DNA of 64,000 nucleotides from Astrothelium macrocarpum (lineage: Eukaryota; Ascomycota; Dothideomycetes; Trypetheliales; Trypetheliaceae): assembly GCA_021030915.1 (NCBI GenBank), contig JAGEMR010000004.1, forward strand, positions 62,001 to 126,000. The letters run 5' to 3'. Each line of letters opens with the position of its first letter. Positions within the stretch are counted from its first letter, which is position 1. A model generated the notes under the pieces. It made no database searches. It saw only the letters and a program-made list of their open reading frames with translations, and had not been told where the DNA came from. This document shows, piece by piece, positions 35,255 to 47,222 of this stretch. The translations under genes and the position numbers were made by a program.

Positions 35255-35843
35255 ATGAGAACCATGGGACTCTCGGCTTTTTTCTTCACATTTTTCTTCT
35301 TTATGATAAGTAACGCAGAGGCTTCATTTGCCCATGACCCGTGAGTCAGAGACTTTCAAAAGGAAATTGTGATAAATCTGACCAATTGCTCGTAGTGGTA
35401 TAATCGATACATTAGATTATGGAAATCAAAACTTTGATTTGACTCCAAGAGCCGGCCGCAGCAGAACAGTAGCCATTGACCAGTGTCCAGATCAATGCGG
35501 TCCTCTCATCCCCTCCAATCATACGAATTTCATCTATTCCTTTTGTTCCGGGCCGGAACTGGGAGCAGGTTGGAGATTAGTGTGTGCTACGCATCCCGTT
35601 GCCATTGGTCAAGTAGTAGACGACGACCCAAGTTTTGAAACTGGGTTTTGCAAAGGCAATTGTGGTCCGACCCAATACTGCATCCAGACTGGATTTAACA
35701 GACCGGGAGTTCCACTGGTTTATCGTAAGGCTAATTGCGTTGATCAACAAAAGGTTAAGAGTTTCAAGAAGCACCACAAAATTGTTGAGTACCACCCTGA
35801 CAATGCTCAAATCGCACAAATGGTGGACAATGATGAAATCTGA
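35255..35843 (+). CDS. Small secreted cysteine-rich protein (effector-like)
   Basis: Exon 1 is 35255-35340 and exon 2 is 35396-35843; the intron is 55 nt (GTGAGT...CGTAG). The 177-aa precursor has a strong signal peptide: a Phe-rich hydrophobic core, with a likely cut after about residue 23 (NAEA|SF). The mature part of about 154 aa has eight cysteines (QCPDQC, SFC, LVC, GFC, GNC, QYC, ANC), an even number consistent with four disulfides, and one N-glycosylation motif (NHT). No transmembrane segment or GPI signal. I do not recognise the fold. Small size, signal peptide and cysteine content are the usual marks of fungal secreted effector-like or antimicrobial proteins. The gene sits alone in a gene-poor, relic-rich stretch next to an NLR pseudogene. 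Confidence 0.7.
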
Positions 35844-37489
35844 TAAACGCTGTATCTGGCGTATCTTTGGAGGAGTTGGCGTCGTAAAACTTCCTAGAGC
35901 GGGTCGCATTGGTTTCGAAACGAGACATCATGAGGAGATAGTGTTTTCCCTTGGAACTGCTTGAAAGTGGTACAAGCTGTACAGCAACGCTTCTCGTGAA
36001 TATTAAACGCAATCCACATCAGCAATTCCTTTTGTGACAGAAGAAGTAGCTACATGTCGATGCTTCTTAAAATTTCTATGGGCCCAAATTGCGGACCTTT
36101 TTGCCACCGTCAGTAGGATTATTCATCCAGAAGATAAACCTCTTACCTCATTCATCAGCCCAAGCTTATATCTCATAGAGGAGGTCTGCTCATGACAACT
36201 CATCCCAATACACATCACTCGCTTCATCGAACGCCCAATGTGTATGATAATCTCCTTTCCCTTCTTTGGCTTCTCTAGGAGCGCCTTTTCCCTCTCTTCG
36301 TGCGCCGTCCTTAATAATTATATGTGCCTTCTTTCCTCTCTATCTTCTCTGAGTCAGGCTCCTAGCCTGACACTACTCTCACCCCACGCTCACATATATG
36401 CGCGGCCGCATCCCCTTTACGTTGCTGTCTCTAGCGTGGACGGCGGCAGCACCAGTTACCCACAATATACGGTTGCGCCGTTGGCATGGGTGTGATTTTG
36501 GAGCGTATTCGCGGAGATGCGAAGACTACGATGATATTGGCGTCGTCGATTTTGGGGAGAAGACCGTGTCGCATTAGCATCCACCAGACTGGAGTTCTGA
36601 CTTGCAATCCAGTTTGCCCGCTTATTCTCTGTTTTAGAGGAGACGAGATTTGCTTGGTTGCCTGGGATGACGTGTAAGAAGGTGGAGGGTGGAGAACCAC
36701 TTTTGCAGAGCATTGAGCAAGTGATAGCCGAGTTTCTCTGCGGAAAAGATCACAATTTCTTTGATCAGGATAAGAAATGATTGAGACAAGGCGATGACCT
36801 TGTCCAAGTCAAATTTGGCCTTTGTTGAGGCTGCTATTTCTTCGAGTATTGACTGAGTGTGCCCTGTATGACATCTCATCGACACAGCATCTAAATAAGG
36901 GGTTCCTTTTGCTTTTCTCCTCGTTTCTTTTTCCTCAAAAGATAGTGCTTACGTGAACCGGGATTGCCGGCCATGAGGGGTTGTGATAAGGTATTTTGCG
37001 TGTCATAAGAAATATAATTCGTAACGCACCTGGCTATCCAAGCACCTCTCCGAACGATTTCGAGCAGTCGGAAACTTGTGTAGAAAGACATTGCAAAAGT
37101 GGTACTGCTCTTCCTATTTGGGATTCGTCCAATATGCATGGGGTACGATATGGTTATTGCAATCTCTGTTTCCCTGTTGCTCCATGTAACACTATATAAA
37201 ATCCCAGTCGTAGAAATCACAGAATTAATGAACCCCACTACTTGGATATTCCCAAAACTACTTGGGTTAACTAGATTTTAGACATCACTCTTCGAAGACC
37301 CTGCTTTTGAAGTGCGTTATGTCCTGGGAAGCCTTGCATGCCGTAATGCTTGTGGAAACGAGATGCTCAAGGTGTAAGGCCCCTTTTCCTTTGAGAATAT
37401 GTTGCGGACTCTCAAACATTTTGAACGAGATGCAAGTTGAATTTGGATTGAGTCTGCAGAGAGAACAGTCAATTACATGTTTTGAGAGT
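35844..37489. other. Intergenic with a coding-like fragment on minus strand
   Basis: No intact gene. The minus strand at 36634-36885 reads as an 83-aa helical-looking peptide (ILEEIAASTKAKFDLDKVIA...) that may be the remnant of a regulator C-terminus; it lacks convincing flanking exons. Confidence 0.4.
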
Positions 37490-40400
37490 TCAGAAATTGA
37501 GTTGCAGCATTGTAACGCGGCCTAGCCAATTTCCTAGAGCCACTGTGGAGCCAAAAATAGCGTTGCTGCGTGAGCGAAATCAGGGGGAATCCACAATACC
37601 TTCTCCGTTCCTCCCATCACCCATTGGTCTATGACGAAGACTTTACTATCGACATCTTCATGTAGAGAGGATACTCCGGGAGGCTCAGACGCGTTATTTG
37701 TCGTTTCTTCATGAATATCGAGTGTCCCATCACTCGAGAATGAAAGTCCAAGAACGTAATTCTGGATCCTGGTAACCTGGTGGGGTTTCGATGAATCAAC
37801 ATCCCAGATCCTTATTCTTCCATCGGAGGCTGCGGAAGCAAGCCGTCTACCATCCGGCGAGCAAGCTGCAACATAAACTATACCTGAATGAACCTTGAAT
37901 CTTCGCAAAACTTTCGTCACTTGGACGTCCCATATCATACTCTGTCCATTCTTCGATACAGACAATAGTAATCTACCATCTCGTGAGAAAGCAAGAGCTG
38001 TAACACAGTCTAAATAGTCCTCAAACGCTTGAGAGTCTTCTTTAGCTAATGTGGCATCCCATAGCCTGACTGCCCTCCCGAACGATCCAGTTGACAGTAG
38101 CTTACCATCAGGCGAGAATGCTACAACCGAGGCCAACTGTGTATAGTCCACAGGCTGTCGTGAGACGAGTCCCGAGTCTCCGTTCCAGAGATGCTCCGCA
38201 TCACCACTTGATGCAGAAGCCAGTCACGCGCCATTTCGAGAGAAATCTATGTCAAGAATAGCATTTGAAGGCCACGTTGGATTCTGCAGAGCTATCTCTG
38301 ATTGAACGTCCCATATTACAACCGCCGTATGATAAGATGCTGATGCCATCAGCTTGTTATTTGGCGAGAAAGCGATGGATGAGACGGTAGTTTCATGGCC
38401 TACAAATGAACGCACAGCCGATCCAGATATGGTATCCCACACTTTGGTCTTCCTGTTTTGTGTTGACCACGCGAGCAGTCTCCCGTCTGCTGAGAATGTC
38501 AAAATTCACTTGCGGCCGGGACGGCTCGCGGACCTGTCAAAGACCATGTCGGACTTAGGATCCCGCAATTTGATTGCAGCACTCTCAAAGCATGGCACCA
38601 GCAACTTGCCGTCCGGTGTACAGACCACCGCATCAGCAGGAATGCGAAATTGGAACGTCCGCAGCGCCACTCTCAATCTTACGTCCCACAATATGGCCGT
38701 GGCATAAGCTGACACCGACGCTAATGTACCCTCTAACGAGACCGATATGGCTGTAGTCCAACTAGTATGCACTTCATGCGTTCGTCGAGGAGATCATGAC
38801 CGGATTTCCCATAATTTGATGGTGGAGTCATTTACGGCTGAAGCCAAAAGCTTACCATCGGGTGAGAAGGCCACAGCTCGGATCTGACCTGTGTGACCCT
38901 CCAGTGTTTGTAACACGGCATTCCAATTTTTATCAACTCTGGATAGTCGCTGTATCTATTGCGGCGTCTGATCTTGGAAAAGTTGCTCATTTACGTTTGT
39001 CATCGGTGCAAAAACAAGCGCGCTGCAGTATATTCGAAGAGGGCCTAATTCAATGATGGGTAGATTGTGTGGAGCAATCGCTTTGCATCATGAACGAGCT
39101 CGGAAAGCTAGGGCAGCTGTGCCCCTGGTATAGATATTAGCTCAATACTCATGTAATGAAGCAAGCTTACAGATATGATAATTTGCAAAGTGTTGATAGC
39201 AGAAATTCCTTCTGAAATCTTTCGCATCAACTCGAGAGCCGAGAGCCAATGTAGTAGATGCTCCTAGAGGAATCGATGCACCAGATCATTATCAACAAGC
39301 CGTGCATTTCCTTTTAGAAGATGTTGAACCCAATACAGGCATGCGTGTTGAAGCTCAAGCGGCATGTTCTGTTTTATGTGACGACAATCTCTAATATTCG
39401 TAGGCACACTAGTGCCGCTTATTTCACAATTTTCCTGTCTTAAGGATGAAGAGATGACTATTATACAGTCAAGTGCCGGTTTTCGGTATGCTTGCTCGTT
39501 ATCGATTAGGGGGCTTGGATCTACGTATTCATCTTCGCTGAGCAAGAAGTCGCAAAAGGACGGATGATGGAACCGTATTGTCCCACTGCGATCCTGGGGA
39601 ACATCCAAAATGGCATGAAGGTCCTCTAAAGGCTCATCACTCTCTTTTTTCGGCGTGTGAGTTATCTGGCTTAGTGAGGATGCGGTGAGTGGAGAAGATA
39701 GAACCAGAAGGCATCCGAGAATGTATCTCAACTTTCCACACACTACTTCTTTCTCTTCATGCGAAAGCTGAGAAGGTATAGAATGTTGCAGAACTGTTAA
39801 ATAGATCTGGTTGAGATGTCTCTTTGGCTCCGTGAGAGGACTAGCATTGTCCAAAAGACTAAAAAGCCGGCCATTAATGATCTGCTTTTTCTTGCCTTTA
39901 CGGACAAATCGACATGCAGTTATCGGCCTAATAAATAGCCCACGTGCATTCACAACTAAGCATTTGATTGCTTCCTCACTTCACCAATTAACTTCCAGAA
40001 AACATTGCTCACGAATAAGTCTGGGATTCTCCTTGGAAAAAAGGTAGATGTCGTGGTACACAGTAGATGGTTGTTCATGGAGTACAGGTTCCAGTTGTTT
40101 TGTATACGATATCTCCTTGAACCCATATCGGATTGGCATCTCAGGTCTACTCGTCACAAAGACTCGCAACGGGACATTATCAACGGATCCAATCCAGCTA
40201 GAAACTGTAGACTTATCTGATTATCATTCTCTTTGTTACACTCGTCAAGTGCGTCGAGTATCAGGATACAAGAGGAGTCCCCCGTAGTGTCAATCTTTGA
40301 TAGTGGCCGAATGATAAGATGCTGCCACTGATCACGGAGAGACTGGCTTGCGATTTCGCTTCGCTCGGTAATTGCGTCACAAATGTGTTGGTAGAGTGAA

Positions 40401-40558
40401 GGTATGTTTTTCGCAGGTTGTACTGCAATGCTTGTTATGAATTTTCTAGTATGACTTACATCATTACAATTCGGTAAGATTTGATCTATCGACACATAAT
40501 CTATCAGCATTGATGACAACCTGAGAGGGTTGAGTTTTCCAAAAGAAAAACAAGGCAA
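37490..40558 (-). pseudogene. NACHT-WD40 NLR (NWD/HET-E-like) pseudogene, 5' truncated and stop-riddled
   Basis: Minus-strand pieces read in order as the middle of a NACHT domain and a WD40 array. The NACHT part has SHTRKFITSIAVQ, the Walker B-like CILILDALDECN and VFVTSRPE. Then comes the winged-helix-like FHHPSFCDFLL segment, the CLYWVQHLL segment, and WD repeats with FSPDGKLLASA and IKLWE/VRLWD motifs. Lesions seen: stop at 39264-39266; a one-base frameshift near 39080; TAG at 38956-38958 where Trp is expected; TGA at 38794-38796; TGA at 38506-38508 (Trp expected); TGA at 38224-38226 (Arg expected); and a frameshift near 37563 before the normal C-terminus (stop at 37490-37492). The P-loop and N-terminal effector domain are missing. 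Intact relatives act in heterokaryon incompatibility or innate immunity. Confidence 0.88.
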
Positions 40559-41846
40559 AATGAAAAATAAAAATATGAGTTGTCAGACTAATTTCGCCAT
40601 CGTCTTTCACATGCAAAAGACGCATATACGGACACAGGAAATATGCTACTTATACGAGTCATGTTCTTTGGACGGCTGAGCATTGCATTTCGGACGCGAC
40701 TGTGGGAAATTGAGATCAATCTCATGGAGTAGGTGCCTTATGTTGTTGCAGCGCGAACGGACTTGATATGTGCCCGAGACTAGGCCGACCTGAGGTTAAG
40801 TGAGGCTTTGTGGCTCAACCGATGAGGCTGCATATGCAATCTGGCGCGGCTTGAGCACATTCTCAATCTGATCGACACATGCCCTACGTGAATTTCCAAT
40901 TGGATATTCAAAAGGCGTAAATGAACAAATGCTCAAGCGAAAAGAGGCTCGGAAAATTTGGGAGGAGAATGCTGTTGCGAAGAATACTGGGATTGTTCTA
41001 CTTGGTACTAGGGATTAGTCCTTCAGGCGCGCCGAGGGAACCCCGGGAAAACGTATTTGTAATGTGCCTCGTATTTAGACTTTCAAACAATCCTTCCCTA
41101 CAATCTCGGGGAAGACAACTCAAGTTTTTTGCTGTTTTGGTGCCTGTTCGGCTTATCAAAAGTGGGTAGGAAACAATACGAAACGTTTGGTGTAGTCTGT
41201 AGGCTGAGTAAGAGCCATGTCAGAAGGTAAAAATTCGCCGAATGACATCTCGATGTCTCCACCGGATGCCGGCGAACCATCATTAGGTAAGCTGAATTTT
41301 GTATTACCTAATCCAATTACTTAATATCGAGATCGTGATAGTGCGTGGTTTAGCGTCTTAGTTGAAGATGTAAGGAAAACTCGTGACCAATTGAGATTGG
41401 ACCAATGACCTTACAGTCAAAACATCGAGACGAATTTGAAACAAATCGAAGAGGTATTCGAGTCAGATGAACGCGCACAGGAGGCTGTTATGTACAGAAA
41501 CCAGAAAGGCAAATACGGCAAATGCAAAAGGCTCTACATAATTGCTTACGGAGCGAACGCTCACAAGAAAACCTCCGCCTCAACACCAATGCAAGTCATT
41601 CCCGTTAGTGTCCTTTATTACATACTCGATACAATGCTTAGTTTTCGACTTCAAAACCCCTGATCATGCAGGTAGACCGCCGCAACCCGATGCACATCAG
41701 CCGCCGGAAGCCTGCCGCTATCAGGCTGCCATACATTCTTGTTTTTCCCACGCGATACATCAGCCGTAATCACCCGTTGTGTCCTGTAGCAAACCGATTC
41801 CGACCGATTTCCTGTGTCAACCTGCTGCTGGCAACTCGTCAAGCAC
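40559..41846. other. Intergenic
   Basis: Upstream of the truncated NLR copy. No P-loop or effector-domain sequence was found on the minus strand here, and no other gene. Confidence 0.5.
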
Positions 41847-43934
41847 TCAAAGCGCCGGGGGCGCACTGGAACGACGCGGTATCTGGCCTGGAGAGCCAAG
41901 AAACCCGGCAGTAAGGATTCGTTCGTGCAGTGCATCTGACGATGTCATCTCGAGGTTCGGAATCAACGCTGTTTCGGCTTTATCAAAGACTGATCGACCC
42001 AACTCCATCATAGCGCGTGCCGACGTGGCCACAGCCGTGAGTGCCGATTCCAGATACTGGATTCGCTCGCCGAGCCGAACTTCCTCCGCAAGTAGTGGTT
42101 CGACAGACTGCGAAGCAGTCGGCAACACTGGACATTCTTGCTCCTCGGCTGTCGCAGCTTCTGAAGCTGGTGCCGCGGGGCCGGCAGTATCCGGCGCATC
42201 CGACATGCTTGTCGCTGACACATTCTCTTCGACTGCAGTCATCCTTTTTTTGTCGTGACTCTCCTGCAGGGTTTGACCGGAATTCTCTAGCGTCCGGATT
42301 TTGTCTTCAAGTTCCTTCTTTTCGGTAACCCACTTGCGCTTCTCCACAGCTCCTTGCTCTTGTAACTTGTTTGCCATTTCAAGAATCCTCATGTATTGCG
42401 TCCCGTTCGCGGAATGCTCTCGCCGCTCGTCTTCCCTTGCACTCTGTAGCTCCTCTATTTGCTTCTCCATCTCAATAATCTTGTCCTGCAAACGCTCTTT
42501 CTCATCAGTGAGGCTATTAATCTCCGCATCGCTAACCTCAAATTTCTTTTCAAACGCTGCTGATTTCGTTTGTTGGCGTTGCAGCTTTTGTAGCAAATCA
42601 TTATATTCGCGTTGCAGCGTTTGATATTCTAGAGTCTTAATACTAATTTCACGTCGTAAGTCCTGAAGATGAGCCGTGTGTGCCGAGCTATGATACGAGG
42701 TGGCAGGAGATGAAATCGATGGCAAAGTGGGCGCAATAGTCGGAAAATTGAGTGAAGCCGGTGATGGAAGCATTCGAATGTTTAAAGGAGCTGGTCCTGG
42801 AGACGGTGGAGGCAAGAAACTGGATCCAGGAGAAGAGATTGCCCGAGGTGGTGAATGCGAAGAAGATGGCGCAGTAATTGATTGATGGCTCACTCGTCTT
42901 TCGGCTTCCAATCCAGTGGGAAAGATTGATGATCTTGACAGTTCGAGAGCGGACATGTTTCGCGCTTGCTTCGTAGATCGTTGGAACTCATCACCATAAT
43001 CTTCCGCTCTCCTCTTTTCAAGATGAGAAGCTGACTGGACGAAATCTCTGGGCTCTCTAGTAGGCGACGAGGACCTCGGTGGCTGACTGACTGTCATGAT
43101 GGACTGTGATCTTCTTGACACATCCTTGATAGAAGTTGAATAGGTCCTGATCGTATTGAGGACCCACCTGAGGGCATGTGGAAGTCCATTTTGCATGACA
43201 TCGTAAGCAGATCTCGATTGAAACTGCGACTCCTCAAGAGCAGTAAGTTCAGAAACAATTTCATGCAAGATTGATTGATTAACGTAGCAGTCAGGGCATT
43301 GACGGATTGAAGATGGAAGTCTTGATCCTGTTTCGCCTAGTTGTCGTTGGTCCATGAATGAACTACGCGGCTGTTCATGCGGCACTGCGCGTTGAGGACT
43401 AATCAACGAATCAAACGGCTGAGGCTTGTATTCGCTTGAGAGCGTCATGGAGGGTCCTTGATCAGTCAATGTCGGTCAGTTGTTGGTTCGCGCTGTAAAA
43501 TCAAAATCAACCCTATAGAGTCTTATAAAAACCTTACCGATGCTAGGGCGAAGCGAAGATTCTTGGAAATACTCGGATGAAACTGGTGAGCCATCATGCT
43601 CAATCGCGGGTTGGTTTGGAGGCTGCCAACCCACGCGTTTATGACTGGGGGGCGTGTGGGTGCGCAGCGGCTGATCTAAAGAATCCCTGGCGACCACATG
43701 CTCAAAGGGCCCTCTAACCAGCTGCTCCGTCGGTGGCGAAGATGCTTCGCGAAATGCATGGGCGAAGGAAGGTAATGATGTGTTGTTAGCTAATAGATCG
43801 TGAGGCGATGTGGTCAGGGTTGGATTGTTAGCGGGCGTAAAAGATGTTTCTGCTGCAGGTGGTGTATTAGGCCCAACATGTTTTCCGGCTTTACCGTCGT
43901 CCCAGGTCGATTGCCATGTTCGGCCAGATCCCAT
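41847..43934 (-). CDS. Ser/Pro-rich protein with C-terminal coiled coil
   Basis: Exon 1 is 43934-43538 and exon 2 is 43456-41847 (minus strand). The 80-nt intron (GTAAGG...CTGAC...GATCAAG) removes an in-frame stop and joins SIG-PSMTLSS. The product is about 668 aa. The N-terminal 200 residues are Pro/Ser-rich. A conserved-looking block follows (CPDCYVNQSILHEIVSELTA, MQNGLPHALRWVLNTI), then Ser/Pro-rich linkers. A strong coiled coil covers roughly residues 400-530 (LEYQTLQREYNDLLQKLQRQ, LTDEKERLQDKIIEMEKQIEEL), and a final helix is SALTAVATSARAMMELG. No zinc finger or other catalytic motif is visible. The start at 43934 is the first ATG of the frame; upstream sequence stays open without ATG, so an additional 5' exon is possible. 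I do not recognise the family with certainty. Confidence 0.65.
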
Positions 43935-45168
43935 AGCTCCCTCCTCCACGGCGTGAATATGTCTGAGGGCTTTGGGGCAGCTCCATTTACTGGCAGATAG
44001 CCCTACAAGTTTGCAGAGCCTACTTACTCGAACATTCCAAGAATGACAAAGGCGAATAACGAGTTTTTTCACGTTACGAGCGCATCCTTCGAGCTAGGAA
44101 TCAACAGAAAACGCTGTGTAGTTCGGGCTTGGTAAGGGTGCCAAGCCCACTTTCAATGACCCTGAGGGACGTGCGACCTTTAGAATGGTCGAGGAGGGCA
44201 GACAAAATGAATTAAATGCAGTCAGCGGAGGGTACCGGCCGGTGTTTGAGAATAAGTCAAAGACGAAGACAGCGGCGGACGAGATAATGTAGAAAGACGT
44301 TGCATCATTGCATGGACTAGTGTTTTCTCTTCCAGCTTGCTCATCACAAAACGCCATCAGTCAAATGCTCGGGAGTGCTAGAGCGGCAGTCCACAATCAG
44401 CAGGACTAAGCTCTTCTCCGAGCATGAAGGGTACCTGATTGGGCGATCAGGCCGGCGGGATCCGCGTCAGCGCAATGGGCAGGGTGGAAATGGAGACAAG
44501 CTGCGGGCTGGTAGACCTTTGTTGGCTTCATTCAAGATGGGCAATTCCGGGCAATTTGCGGCCGACGGCAGCAAGTCGCCAGGCCATTGCTCAAGATGGC
44601 GGCCGGGATGAATAATCTAATGCTACTCTCACGGTACTCCCTATTGCGACCCTATCCCACTGCAGAGCAATGTCCATACGACATGCGCGGATGGCAGCTT
44701 GGTCAGCTCGCCTGACGCCCCATTGAGTCTTGTGTGGCGTAGTTCTACGATTGGAAACACTTTTCCTTCTAGCTTGCATCCCTTGGACCGGCCTTGTAAA
44801 ATGCCTTGCAATTCCAATCGCCATCTGCCATTTCTCCAGCTCTGTTATGAAGTGATCTGCTGACTCCGAGAAAATTTCGTATCATTTCGGTAAGTCCGAG
44901 CGAACCCCGCCTTTGCCACTAGAAGATCATGCGTATACCCAAAAGGCCTGACCATACAGATTTTTGATACAGCTACAAATCTAGCGCCTCGCTTGACCGG
45001 TCGACACAGGGAATGCCGCCCCGTGGAGCGGGAGAGACGCCTATCAAAATTGTGACAGACCAATGATTTCCCATGCACGAGTGCTGGCCTACCACAGCAC
45101 AAACATGCGCCGCAATCCACCAATTTCCCCCCTGCCCGTCCTTATGCATTGCAGCGCTCGTAAGTCTT
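43935..45168. other. Intergenic
   Basis: Upstream of the 43934 gene and downstream of the 46912 gene. No coding region supported; may include a 5' non-coding exon of the 43934 gene. Confidence 0.45.
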
Positions 45169-46912
45169 TCAAGGGCCTGTCCCCCAGATTGACCCCGGAT
45201 CTAGCGACAAAGTCTCCATGTTCCGCTGGATCTGCGCCAAATTTTCCTCAATTTGGATCTGCTCTTTCGTAATGATACTGCATTCGATATCGAGCATTGT
45301 TCGAAGTTCATCAAGCATCCCTCTGAGAAGATCTTTGCAAGCCATTGTGGTCCTTGAAACGCTGGAATCATTGCGTTGATTAGGTAGTTGATCTGCTTCA
45401 CGAGACATGCCCATCAATTTATGTAGTAGAGCTGTGTGCTCACCTTTCCAATCTTCATCAAGACGTTCACTAAAAGACGATGCGGAAATTTCGAACGGTT
45501 TTACTGCTCTCTCGAACCACTCATTGAATCCTTGGCAGAGACGCGAATACCTCCCGTAACTCGCAGTAAGAGATAGAGACTCTTGGAGAAGCTTGCTGAG
45601 ACACTCAATATTATCTTCCGCAGTCATGGCTGCCTCCGCCTCGATCCATTCCCGAAAAGCTATCTGATTGAACTTGAATTTTGCCAAGGTCTCGTCTTCA
45701 AGCATCATCCTGTGTCTGCAAGAAACATTTTTGAATTCGAGCCTCAAGGTTTGTTCAGCACTGTCTTCCCACCTCTTGGACGCCTCAAAGGAAGATTCAT
45801 GAAGTATGTGAAGCTGTAATAACTCTATTTGAAGTCGAAAATCGTCTCCACTGAGTTGATGCTGACTTGTACTTGAATCATCTGTATGGGCGCTAACTGA
45901 AGCGACTTTGGGAGTTTGAATAACCTTCTTAGGTGAGAAATGCTGTTGAAAGGTCGAGAATGCAGGTCGCTGTGGCTTGAAATCAACAAGTGTGCTCTCT
46001 CCTTTTGTTTTGAGGCCAGTAGCAGAACTTTGACCTGGTTTGAGAGTTGTTATAGTTTGACTCGCATTTCTGGGCACGTTACTTGTCGATCGCGCATGAG
46101 AGGTGCTACCAAAGATGGACCGGCTGGCAGATTGCGAAGATGCGCTTTGTGTTCTTTTGTGGGAAGCGGCGGAGCTTAGAGTTCTTCGAAGATCATTGCT
46201 CGCATGAGGGGTGCTTGCGCTCCCAGGAGCTATCCTTGATGAGGCTTGATTTCGCGTGTTTGCTGACGAATCTGTCGCTTGGACTGCGATTGAATTCACA
46301 TTCTCTGTTATTGGATTAGATTCAGCCTCATGCAGAGCAAATTTTGTTTTGCCAGTATATGTTGTTGGTCTTCGCAAACTTTGAGAGCGTGTCATAGTAC
46401 GAGCAACTGTGGACCCCATATTTGCTGTCTTAGGTGAATCAAGTCCGGAACCCCGCGGATGAGTCTTTGCTTCTGCATTTTCCATCGGATCATCTGGATT
46501 GGAAATTGCATCAAAATTTTGATGGGTATCCCCATGCCTTGATACAGCTACACTGGTAAAATGTAGGTCGTTCTGCACGTCTCCAGCCACACCTTTGGAC
46601 CGGTCAATTGCTACATCACTTGAAAGCCCTCGTTTCCATTGGGGAAGCAGACTCCTACGCCTGTCAGATACATTGGTATTCTTTGTTGTGGACGAGTCAA
46701 TTCTTGTTGGCGATCGCGTAGGGCTAGGTAATCTTGACTTGGGAAATGAATTGGCATTGCCGATCGAGGAGATACTGCCGGAACCCTAAAAACAATGAAC
46801 TCAGTGGAAATCTTCATCAGGAGGTTGGATCAATACGGACTTGACAGAGCGACTCCGCGAGCCGATGCTCTGCAGAAATCTGCTTACTACGTTGTGGCGT
46901 CGGAAGAGGCAT
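45169..46912 (-). CDS. Augmin HAUS8-like coiled-coil protein
   Basis: Exon 1 is 46912-46841 (MPLPTPQRSKQISAEH...) and exon 2 is 46785-45169; the intron is 55 nt (GTCCGT...TTTTTAG), phase 0. The product is about 562 aa. The N-terminal 220 residues are Ser/Arg/Thr-rich and basic, as expected for a microtubule-binding tail. A short FSTFQQHFSPKK motif follows, then a helical region with LQIELLQLHILHESSFEASKRWEDSAEQTL. This QxHxxPKK plus 'LQxELLQLHxLHESS' pattern is, to my recollection, the hallmark of fungal HAUS8-type augmin subunits, which help recruit gamma-tubulin to spindle microtubules. The C-terminus is a coiled coil (ELRTMLDIECSIITKEQIQIEENL). The family call needs a profile search. Confidence 0.65.
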
Positions 46913-47222
46913 GTTGAAGAGTAATCGAAGTTCCGGCCATACGCGTCACTACAACTTTACGCGTCGCGCGGGCCAAGCGCAATGACCGCCACAGCATCAA
47001 GTCACGATTTTGCGTAGCTTCTCTAATAAGTACTCAATCATACTTTACATTAGATCATTTGCAACAGTCATCAAATAAATCTTTGATTCTAGTAACGACG
47101 GGAACCATATTTGAATGACTTTAGAAGCTGATCATGAATTCACCTATTCTTTTTCGCGACAAGGTTGGTTACGCTTGCCTGAATTCTTTCTCCCAGGTGA
47201 AGAAACACCGTGAAGTCAAGGT
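46913..47222. other. Short intergenic gap
   Basis: Lies between two minus-strand genes, but on the far side of each coding block: 5' of the HAUS8-like gene and 3' of the 6-phosphogluconolactonase gene. AT-rich, no gene seen. Confidence 0.4.
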
